From Humulus lupulus (Eukaryota > Streptophyta > Magnoliopsida > Rosales > Cannabaceae), in NCBI RefSeq assembly GCF_963169125.1, contig NC_084794.1, forward strand, positions 72,451,665 to 72,515,664: a DNA stretch of 64,000 nucleotides. Direction: 5' to 3'. The translations under genes and the position numbers were made by a program. The notes beneath the pieces were generated by a model. It searched no databases, was not told the origin of the DNA, and saw only the letters and a list, made by a program, of their open reading frames with translations. Every line of letters begins with the position of its first letter. The stretch's first letter is position 1. Shown piece after piece: positions 46,291-55,599 of this stretch.

Positions 46291-49200
46291 TCATTGGTGA
46301 TACTTGCGTAGGTGTTCTCCATTACAATAGCGAGGAATGAGATCTCCATTTAAGCGTGCAAGTTTATAAGTGCCTGGGTGAAGGACTTCATCAATTTGGT
46401 AAGGCCCTTCCCAATTTGGCCCGAGTACTCCAGTAGCTTGGTCGCGGGTGTTAAGGAAAACTCTTCGGAGTACAAGATCTCCAACATTGAATTTTCTTTC
46501 TCGCACTTTAGAGTTGAAATACTGGGCGACCTTCTGCTGGTATGTAGCTACTCGGAGCTGGGCTTGTTCACGTCTTTCATCAATCAAGTCCAAGGATTCC
46601 ATCAGTAGCTAGCTGTTAAAGTCCTGATCGTATGCTAATCTGCGGTGCGAGGGTGGATCCAACTCAACAGACAACATGGCATCATACCCGTATGCTAAGG
46701 AAAACGGGGTATGACCTGTTGCTGTTCTGTGGGAAGTTCTGTACGACCAAAGGACTTCGGGCAACTGTTCTGGCCATGCTCCCTTAGCTTCTTCGAGTCA
46801 TTTCTTTAGGGCATCCTTCAACGTTTTGTTAACTGCTTCGACTTTCCCATTCGCCTGGGGATGAGCGACTGAAGAAAAGCTTTTGATAATATCATGACGT
46901 TTGTAGAAGTCCGTGAATAGATCACTGTCAAACTGAGTGTCGTTATCTGAGACTATCTTCTTTGGTAATCCATAGTGACAGATGATGTTTTTGACTACGA
47001 AACCAAGCACTTCTTGGTCGTTATGGTTGCGAGTGGCTCAGCTTCGGCCCATTTGGTGAAGTAGTCGACGACAACCATTGCATACTTTACACCACCTTTT
47101 CCTGTAGGCAAAGATCCGATTAGATCAATTCCCCAAACTGCGAAGGGCCATGGACTCTGCATCTGTTTTAATTCGTTGGGAGCTGCTCATGGGATTTTAG
47201 AGAATCTCTGACACTTGTCACATTTTTGCACGAACTCCATTGAGTCTTCATTCATGGTTGGCCATAAATATCCCTGCCTTAGGATCTTTTTTTACAGGCT
47301 TTGCCCCCCAGCGTGGTCCCCGCAAAAACCTCCGTGCACCTCTTTTGATTAACCCTTTGGATTTCTCCTTTGTAACACATCTGAGAAGTGGCAGTGAGTA
47401 TCCCCTTCGGTACAGGATTCCATCGACCAGGATATACCTAGCAGCTTGCCGCTGAAGGGTCCTAGCTTTGTTTCTGTCCGCTGGTAGCACGCCACTTGAC
47501 AGATACTCTGCATATGGTGTCATCCATGTATCCGCCATCTGGATGACCAAAGTGGTTTCTGCTGCTTGGATGCTTGTTTTTGATAGTCGCTCGACTGGCA
47601 CTATGTTAAGAGTATCAGCATATTTTGCACTTGCCAACTTTGCCAAAGCGTCCGCGTTGGAATTCTTATCGCGAGGTACTTGCTGGAGACTATATCTGTC
47701 GAACTGGGCTAATAGATCATTTGCTTTGTTCAGATAGGCGACCATCTTAAAACCTTGCGCCTGATACTCTCCCAAGACTTGGTTCACCACCAGCTGAGAA
47801 TCACTATAGACGTCAAGCGCTTTTATGTTCATATCCTTGGCTAATCACAGTCCAGTGAGTAATGCTTCATATTCAACCTCATTGTTAGAAGCAGTGAAGT
47901 CAAATCTAATTGCACAGTGAAATTGATTCCCTTCTAGCGTTATCAATATCACTTCTGCTCCTGCGTGGGATTCATTAGATGAACTGTCTGTGAACAATTT
48001 CCACGAGGGTGCCTGGATTTAACATTCAGGCTCGTTGGGCTCCTCAATCTGCTCGCCACCTGCGGGCTCTGTGAATTCGACGATGAAGTCAGCTAAGGCT
48101 TGTCCTTTTATCGCTGCTCACGGCAAGTAAGATATATCGAATTGCTCGAGTTCGACTGCCCACTTTAGTAATCTTCCAGCAGCCTCTGGCTTTTGCAGAA
48201 CTTGCCGAAGAGGCTGGTCGGTCAATATCATAATCGGATGAGCTTAGAAGTAAGGCCGCAGCTTCCTAGAGGCCAAAACTAAGCAGTAGGCTAACCTTTC
48301 GATGGGGGGATACCTCAATTCTTCTTCGATCAGCCTTTTGCTTATGTAATAGACAGCCTTCTGCACACCTTCTTCTTCTCTTACAAGAACAGCACTAGCA
48401 GCGTAATCTGTGATTGCCAGGTAGACGAACAAAGTCTCTTTATCGACCGGCTTTGACAGGATGGATGGCTGCACCATATGTGCTTAAGTGCTTGAAAGGC
48501 CTGTTCGCACTCATCTATCCATTCAAATTTCTTATTTCCTCTTAGTAGATTGAAAAATGGGACGCACTTGTCTATTGATTTTGAAATAAATTTACTTAGA
48601 GCAGCAATCCTCCCGGTCAGGCTTTGGACATCCTTAATCTTCACTGGCGACTTCATCTCGATCAGGGTTTTATTTTCTCGGGATTAGCTTCAATTCCTCT
48701 TGAGTTAACTATAAATCCCAAGAACTTCCCTGATCCTACTCCAAGGGAGCATTTAAGGGGATTTAGCTTCATCCTATATTTATTCAGGACATTGAAGCAT
48801 TCCTGCAAATCCTTTACATGCCCTTCTACTTTCTTCGACTTAACCAGCATGTCGTCGACGTAAACCTCCATGTTTGCACCGATTAGCTCCTTAAACATGT
48901 GGTTGACAAGTCTCTGGTAAGTCGCACAAGCGTTTTTTAAACCAAAGGGCATCACTTTGTAACAGTAGAGCCCTGTATCAGTTCGAAAGCTAGTGTGATC
49001 CTCATCAGGGGGGTGCATACTGATTTGATTATACCCAGAGTATGCACCCATGAATGAGAGGATCTCGTGTCCTGCAGTGGCATCGACTAGCTAGTCGATC
49101 CTCGGGAGTGGGAAACAGTCTTTGAGGTAGGCTTTATTTAGGTCTGTAAAATCCACGCACGTACGCCACTTGCCATTCGGCTTGGGCACGAGTACGGGAT

Positions 49201-49597
49201 TGGAGATCCACGATGGAGAAAATTCCACCCTGATGAACCCATTCTCCTTCAGCTTCTCGACTTCCTCTTTCAAAGCCTTTGATCTATCTTTGTCAAGCAG
49301 CCTTCTTTTTTGTTGCACAAGTGGAAATCTTTTGTCAATGTTCAGGACATGGCTGAAGATTGCAGGATCTATCCCGACCATGTCTTTATACGACCAGGCA
49401 AAGACATCCTGGTTCCTCCTTAAGAACTCCACCAGTGCTTGTTTTGTTGTTGTCTCTAAGTTTTTACCGACTTTCACAACTCTGGTCAGATTTTCCTCAT
49501 CGAGTTGGACCTCTTCAAGGTCCTCGATGGGTCCCACTTCTTCTAAAAAATCCCCAAAGCGAGGATCTAAGTCTCTATCCTCACTTGGGGCAACGCC
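46291..49597 (-). pseudogene. Tat pol polyprotein remnant (RT, RNase H, integrase)
   Basis: Decayed counterpart of the intact pol at 58552-61848. Recognisable parts: RT 49091-49537 (LVQQKRRLLDKDR, VLVPKPNGKWRTCVDFTDLN) and 48662-49051 with intact YVDD; RNase H linker 48244-48656; second RNase H 47600-47832; H2C2 and integrase core 46798-47250 (IVSDNDTQFDSDLF, AHPQANGKVEAVNK); C-terminal 46291-46602 (GVLGPNWEGPYQID). Stops include TAG 49091-49093 after PRID, TGA near 46799 where the intact copy has an Arg codon, and TAG near 46613, plus several frameshifts. Confidence 0.88.
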
Positions 49598-49600
49598 CTA
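49552..49600 (-). promoter_or_regulatory. Putative readthrough module at the gag-pol junction (decayed copy)
   Basis: In-frame TAG (49600-49598), spacer GGCGTTG, then arm CCCCAAGTGAGG (49590-49579), 14-nt loop, arm CCTCGCTTTGGG (49564-49553). Eleven of twelve pairs form, one of them G-U. Upstream and downstream frames are in phase. Same layout as 58549-58596. Confidence 0.6.
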
Positions 49601-49886
49601 TTTGGTGAGATTATCACCTGAGCGGGCTTGAACATCAGTTGCCATTTGCAACTCCTTCCCGGTGGCATCTCTCAATACACCTTTCTTTGCCTTGGTGATC
49701 GAGGCATTGTAGCACTGCCTCACTTCCTTTTGGTTTCCCAACACACATCCTATCCCTGCGTCCATTGGGAATTTCATGGTGAGGTGCCATATAGAAGTGA
49801 CGGCTCGAAGGTCGACTAGAATTGGTCTCCCTATCACAGCATTGAACGCTGAAGGACAATCAACTACTATAAAAGTAGTGAGTAAT
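49601..49886 (-). pseudogene. Tat gag-protease remnant, C-terminal part
   Basis: Minus-strand [20 protein letters not shown] and [13 protein letters not shown] match IGRPLLTNLHAVVSIWHLS and CYNASIAKAKKGA in the intact copy, at the end of the protease region. It runs to the TAG at 49600. Upstream it is cut by the solo LTR at 49887 and continues at 53527. Confidence 0.85.
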
Positions 49887-51989
49887 TGTAACGCCCTGGT
49901 TACCCCAGAACAGTTACGGTGAATGGTGGACCGGAAATTTGACTCGCTACCTGAGTCCTTTGGTCAAAAACGTGTTCTAAGTGTAATTAACAGGTTAAGG
50001 TATAAAACTAATAAAAAGGAAATGAATATTTTCATTACAAACTGTTCTGCAGAGCTAATCAAAACATTTACAAGTTGTTCTCAGTACAAGATGGTCGTTA
50101 CTGTTTTAAATTTACAATCCTGCCGTCCTAAGCGACAAAAATAGGGTAAACCCCCTAGTTCCTCTGAGAACTCCTTGGCTGTGGTGGTCAAGCGGCCGAA
50201 TATGTACACATCACCACTTAAGCTCTCCACTCAAGGCTAAGTGAGCTTTTCTTTTCCTTTACCTGCACCACATAGCACCCATGAGCCAAAGCCCAGCAAG
50301 AAAACATAACATTATACGTAAACATCATCAAATGACTATCATTATAATCACACTGAGCACAAGCTTTCAAACAAATGAGTGAATATCACTTGAAGTCCTG
50401 ATAAACCATACTGAGTGACTGACAAGCATGTCACTATTTCAAATGGAAGAGTGGCTGCTAGGTAAGCCACTAGCCTTCAACAGGTTCTGGTAAACCATAC
50501 TGAGTGACTGACAAGCAAGTCACTATTTCAAGTGGGAGAGTGGCTGCTAGGTAAGCCACTAGCCTCCAAGCGCTTATTTCATTTATTGACCTTGAGGTCG
50601 GTTGGCATTAATTCTCTTTGAGTCATTCAATGCAGATAGTCGATTAGATCTAATCTTTGATGGCTTGCATTAACACGCTAAGGCCGTTCTGACTAATGAG
50701 TCAGCACAACGTGACCAGTGCCCAGTACCACTGCCGAACCTGACTAATAAGTCACAGCTTCATAGTTGATACTAGCACCTTTGCCAAATCTGACTAATGA
50801 GTCAGTACCATGCACAAGTGAGCAACATATGCTAAGCATTCTATATTCAATCCATGTCCATATTTATACAACCAACATGCCTCATGAATATCCATGCATG
50901 TCATACTTGGGGGCAGTTTTCTTACCTCTGGTTCGAGCTAGACTGAATAAAAGAACGACCCCTAAGAACGATCAACCTTTTGGTCTTTTAGCGGTTACCT
51001 AGTCATAACCAATTATGGGATTCCATCAATAAAATGAATAATAAAAGGTTCCCAAACCAAAACCTATCCTCTGGGACCTCAAACACTACTCAACCGGGTA
51101 GTAGGTTCAACCCGAGGCCTTAGGCTTGAATCCCCATGCTAAAAACACTATTCTGGCCAAAAAAGCCCTGATGGGTTGCGGCTCACCCTCCTGACAGAGG
51201 GGTTTCCACCTCTGAAGCCAACTTAGGCCGCGGCACACCCTAGCCAGGCCGCGGCTCATTACGCATTTTAGCCTAAAACCAGCAACGCACCAGCAAACCT
51301 CCCTTGCGTTTTCCCTTGGAACCAGCCCTTCAAACTAACCCAAAACACCAACCTAACACCCAATTTAACCCCTAAACTTTATCTACAACTCACTCTCATC
51401 ATAACCCAAGTAAAGCATCAACCTAACCCCTTTTAATTCCAACTATCCACCAAGTGATTACAAGCTGAAAACTCAAAGCTAAAACAGAGTATAACTAGAA
51501 ATCAATGGCTAAAACTCATCTCAAACTCGTGATTGAACCTCCTTCAATGGTTGAACCAAGTCAACGAACTCAGCCCCTTGATTTCCTAGCTTAATACCCT
51601 ACTTTGAGCTCAAAAACACCAAAGGAAAGATGAAGGTGTTATCCCCAAAAATTGGAGATCAATGACATGGAAATAAAGGTGACAAGTGGCAAGTGCGTGG
51701 TCAATAAAAGACATATTAATAGTCAATAAATACATTGACTCCTCAGAGTTGTGATAAAGTGACCCGGTAGACTGACGAAGAATTTGGACTGCTTGAGAAG
51801 CCCCAAGAAGTCCGGTCAGACCTTAGTCCGAGGGGTCTAAGAGATGGGGTCGAACCTTGGTCCGAGGAGAAGCCAAGGAGCATGTGTTCGGACCTTGGTC
51901 CGAGGAGGAGAGCCCCAAGAGGTTCGGTAAAACCACCTTGGTCCGAGGAGAACCCAAGGAGGGTATGTTCGGACCTTAGTCCGAGGAGA

Positions 51990-52165
51990 GTTAAGGAGAG
52001 TGCATCCTAGGAGAGCTAAGGAGAGTGCATCCTAGGAGATCCCAAGGGTGTGGTCCAAGGAAAGCTAAGGAGAGTGCATCCTAGGAGAGCTAAGGAGAGT
52101 GCATCCTAGGAGATCCCAAGGGTGTGGTCCGAGGAGACCCCAAGGGTGTGGTTCGAGGAGAGCCC
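51990..52165. repeat. About 25-bp tandem repeats in the nested Tat LTR
   Basis: Alternating units AAGGAGAGTGCATCCTAGG (four copies) and CCCAAGGGTGTGGTCCGAGG-like (three copies). Confidence 0.75.
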
Positions 52166-52532
52166 AAGAATTTGGTCTTTATGCATATGTCCAACCAGTG
52201 CATGGTTGTCCAAATAAAGAAATGGCATGCTAGAGGAGAGTGTCATGTTAGAGGAGAGAAGTGCATGTCCAGCACTTGTGTGTCCTACCAGCAAGTGTAT
52301 GTCCGACCAGCATGTGTATGATCGACCAGAGTGGAGGTGAGGTGGATCAACTAGCTAGAGGAGGACTAAGTCAAGATTCCCAGAAACGGGTTCAACAAGA
52401 TACGCGGGAATCTCTCATTCTTCCCACAAATGGGGGGTTTTGTTACATTTTGAATGTTTTTTGTAATTTAAATGTAATAAATATAATAAAATATCCTGAT
52501 TCTAGGGGATACCATATGTATGACCCTAAGCC

Positions 52533-52540
52533 TATAAATA
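52533..52540 (+). promoter_or_regulatory. TATA box of the nested Tat LTR
   Basis: TATAAATA in CCTATAAATAGAGGG, conserved with the other Tat LTRs. Confidence 0.6.
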
Positions 52541-53526
52541 GAGGGCTTATGGGATTAGAGGGGGGCTTCTGCTTCTTCTTTCTAGACTTTTGGGGAAATT
52601 TGGGTCTGAGTATTCTAGAGAGAGAAAGTGCTGGTATTTGGAAGGATTCTTGTATTTTTGCAATCTGTACTGAAGAAACTCAGTTGGCTCAGTCCATCTG
52701 ATCTTGAGTACATATCTATAATCACAACTCTAAGTGGATTAGGCTATTACCGACTGATCGGGGCTGAACCACTATAAAAATCTTGTGTGTTATTTACTTT
52801 TCTTGATAAAACTGTCGGTGTCGTTTAAATTCTCTTGAAGGTTTATCGTTTTTGACGTTCTCACGTCGTTGGCCAAAAACTTGGTCAACAGAAGGGAATT
52901 GATGTACGGGAAGAAGAAAGAGAAACCCTGTTTTTCTCTGTTCTTTCTACAGCCATCCAAAGCCATATAAATCCAAACTCAAATGACTAAAATACCCCTA
53001 GGTCTTTTAAGGCTTCTAAAACCATTTCAAGGGTAAAATTGGTACTTTCAACTTATCCCGTTAATCATAATTAACGCTTCCCAATTCCCGCTAATCTCAA
53101 TATTCTCAAACACCAATAATTCACATCCCGTTACCCTTTAACGCCCGGTAACATTCTAATCATTAAAACACCCCGACACTCACCCCGAGCCCCAAGCTTA
53201 AGCCTGTTATGACCAAACCAATATTTAACATACCATGATCGTCTCATGCCGAATGGCTCGAACAAACCCACATTATAATGTGGTCTCAAAATATATCACC
53301 AACATGCGTACAAATAAACAATTTACCCTCAACGGGCCAAATTACCATCACACCCCTGTAGTTAAAAAAAATATGGACTCACATGCATGCATTTCACATC
53401 ATATTATAATATAATCAACATATACATGCATTTTATCAATTAATAACATAATTAAGCAAGTATGGCCCTCCCGGCCTATTATTCACACCGTTAAACACAT
53501 CGGAGAATTCGGGGCATTACAGTAAT

Positions 53527-53848
53527 GTCCTGTTAGCAGGCGCAGTGCGTGCTGTGACTGGGAGTCTAATTGACCCTACTGGGGCGAACCCTTCTCAGGA
53601 AAAACCATAAATGATTTGGTTGCATGGCTCTAGGTCCTTTACATACAATTTCATCCTTTCTAGCGAAGACTTATATTGGATGTTGACCAAACTTCTTGTA
53701 TCGACCAACACCCTTTTCACCATCATATTCACGATTTGCACATCCACGACTAGCAGATCGAAGTGTGGGAATCGCACATGCTGGGTGTCGTCGTCAGAGA
53801 AGGTGATCAGTTCCTCCTCTATTCAAGCCTTTTTTGGTGCATGATCCT
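53527..53848 (-). pseudogene. Tat gag-protease remnant, catalytic part
   Basis: Minus strand VDVQIVNMMVKRVLVDTRS then LVNIQYKSSLERMKL correspond to VTVQIANMKVKRCLVDTGS then SVNIIYKSSFEKMKL in the intact copy. The catalytic D-T-G is D-T-R here. A TGA follows IIYGFS. The frame is cut at 53848 by the plus-strand Tat insertion. Confidence 0.88.
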
Positions 53849-54289
53849 TGTTATCCCAAAAATTTGAAAAGAATGACGTGGCGGTGAAATGGACACGTGG
53901 CATGAGTTAGTAGGGTGATCTGGCTTAGTAATGGCCTAATACCTTAGTTAAGGAATGGGACAGAGGGTCAAGCCAAATACGCCCAATCGAAGAGAGTATT
54001 TAGACTGGGGGTTGCTTGGCTCAGACCTCAGTTTAAAGACCCATATAATTAGATTGGTGCCAAGACCAAGAAAGTGAAGGGGAGGTATGAATTTTGGTTC
54101 AAGATATAAAAGCAGTAGGTCCGATCGGACCTAAGCTTAGGAGACCTCTTGTTAAGCTTGGTTCGAATAAGTTCAAAAAGAATAAGGCTCAAGTTTTACT
54201 CAAGGGAAAGCCACATAGTGGCGGATCGGGTATGATGTGAAAGAGGTGAACTTGGGCTTGAATGAAGTGAGGAGTAGAAATGGTGGTGT

Positions 54290-54910
54290 TCGATCGGACA
54301 TGATGCGTGTGGATACTTTGGACCATTTTGGTCCAAAGGGATGACTATGACCGATCGAACATACACATAGGAGGTACCTTGGACCATTCAGGTCCAAGGA
54401 GAAGTAGATGGTGGCTCGGACCACCTTGGTCCGAGGAGAAAAGCCTAATGCCCGATTGAGCATTTGGTTGAGCGAAGAGGTTCGAACCTTGTTGGCCCAA
54501 GGAGAAGGATGTGTGCCTGATCGGACGTGGTACTTGTGAGTACCTTGGACCATTTTGATCCAAGGAGAGGTGGTGGCTCAGACCACCTAGGTCCGAAGAG
54601 AGAGGACCAAGGTCCGATCGAACCTTGGTTAAGCAAAGGAAGCTTGGACCATTTAGGTCCAAGGGGCATTATGCCCGATCGCACAAGACCTCCCCCGATC
54701 GCACATGACCTCCCCCGATCGCGCAAGACGCCTGCAGGAGCGCTTGGACCATGTTGGTCCGAGGATATGCTAGGAAGAAGATGGCTCGGACCATCTTGGT
54801 CCGAGGAGCAAAGTGTAAGGTCATATTGGACCTTGATTGAAGGAGTCAAATAAGGTGGTTTGAACCACCTTAAGCCAAAGAAGACAACCATTGTGTCCGA
54901 TCGGACACAA
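54290..54910. repeat. Array of GGACC-N5/6-GGTCC hairpins and CCGATCGG words
   Basis: At least eight hairpin words (about 54319, 54380, 54417, 54546, 54580, 54646, 54745, 54788) of the type TTGGACCATTTTGGTCCAA. Eight CCGATCGG-type words (54290, 54351, 54518, 54615, 54675, 54695, 54715, 54897) are interspersed. Three 20-bp units ACCTCCCCCGATCGCACA-like are in tandem at 54668-54727. Confidence 0.85.
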
Positions 54911-55195
54911 TGGAGGAGTATACCTCGAGTGTAGTTATCCTTTGGTCCAAGGATAGCCATGCGTATGCCACCTTTGACCTACGTAAAGCTTGAAGAATAG
55001 TCAACATGCATGAGAAGCTACGTCAAACTGCCCGAAACTACTTCAGTGAGAATTGGTCCAAGCATCCGGGAATCACTCAATCCTCACTCGAAATTAGGGA
55101 TCAGTTATATTTTGAATGTTTATTTTGTAATATAAATATTAGGTAAATAATAGAATATCCCTATCAAAAGGGGATATCAGTTGAGAACCCAGGTC

Positions 55196-55203
55196 TATAA
55201 ATA
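55196..55203 (+). promoter_or_regulatory. TATA box of the plus-strand Tat LTR
   Basis: TATAAATA in GTCTATAAATAGGGA, 350 bp before the LTR end. Confidence 0.65.
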
Positions 55204-55548
55204 GGGACTTGGGAGGATCGTAAAAGGACTTTTGGTAAAATTGAGAGTGAATCTGTATTCTAGAGAGAGAAAGTGTGTTTTTCTTGAGAAAAACCCATTT
55301 TTGTGTTCTGGAATATCTCACACTGAAGAAACTCAGTTGACACGGTTCATCTGATCTTGAGTGCGGATACAGTAATAAAATCTCTAAGTGGATTAGGCTA
55401 TTACCGATCATCGGGGCTGAACCACTATAAAAACCTCGTGTTATTTACTTTCGTTCATAAAAAAACTGTCTGTTGTCGTTTATAATTCTCTTGAAGGTTG
55501 TCGTAGTTGACATTCTCACGTCGTTGGCTAAATTCATAGTCAACATTT

Positions 55549-55566
55549 TGGTGCTTTCATTGAGAG
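55549..55566 (+). other. Putative primer binding site
   Basis: TGGTGCTTTCATTGAGAG, 3 bp after the LTR, starting with TGG. The matching tRNA was not identified. Confidence 0.4.
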
Positions 55567-55599
55567 CCTGAAGAGAAAACAGACAGTCCCTAAAGCGAT

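Larger units (their letters stand above)
51637..52890 (+). mobile_element. Solo LTR of the Tat family nested in copy D
   Basis: 1254 bp, TGTTATCCCCAAAAATTGG ... CTTGGTCAACA, with perfect duplication GAAGG (51632-51636 and 52891-52895). It shares TATAAATA (52533-52540) and the GGGGCTGAACCACTATAAA block with the other Tat LTRs. 51800-52165 is a dense array of GGTCCGAGGAG and GGACCTTGGTCC words and 25-bp tandem units (GAGAGTGCATCCTAGGAGA). Confidence 0.9.
49887..53521 (-). mobile_element. Solo LTR, Tekay-like family, copy D, with nested insertion
   Basis: Minus strand TGTAATGCCCCGAATTCTC ... GGGCGTTACA, flanked by the perfect duplication GTAAT (49882-49886 and 53522-53526). Net length without the nested element and its GAAGG copy is 2376 bp. 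Conserved 3' block at about 50257-50307. Palindromic words GGTTGCGGCTC, GGCCGCGGCAC and GGCCGCGGCTC at 51174-51257. No coding sequence. Confidence 0.9.
23822..53848 (-). mobile_element. Minus-strand Tat-lineage Ty3/gypsy element, host to four insertions
   Basis: Order on the minus strand from right to left: gag-protease (53527-53848 and 49601-49886), UAG junction (49598-49600), pol (46291-49597), internal purine tract, antisense gene on the plus strand (25252-26367 and 42042-43554), polypurine tract, LTR (23822-24399). It is interrupted by solo LTRs at 26368-42036, 43733-45809 and 49887-53521, and by the plus-strand Tat element from 53849. The remaining gag and the 5' LTR must lie beyond the window. 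Coding regions are decayed. Confidence 0.85.
53849..55545 (+). repeat. 5' LTR of the plus-strand Tat element, 1697 bp
   Basis: TGTTATCCCAAAAATTTG ... CATAGTCAACA. Two to three times longer than the LTRs at 1169 and 23822, largely because of the palindromic array at 54290-54910. Confidence 0.9.

Noticed and set aside
54445..54960. 171-codon minus-strand open frame in the Tat LTR
   Set aside because: It arises from the repeated GGACC/GGTCC and CCGATCGG words, lies within an LTR, and gives a repetitive product with no relatives I recognise.
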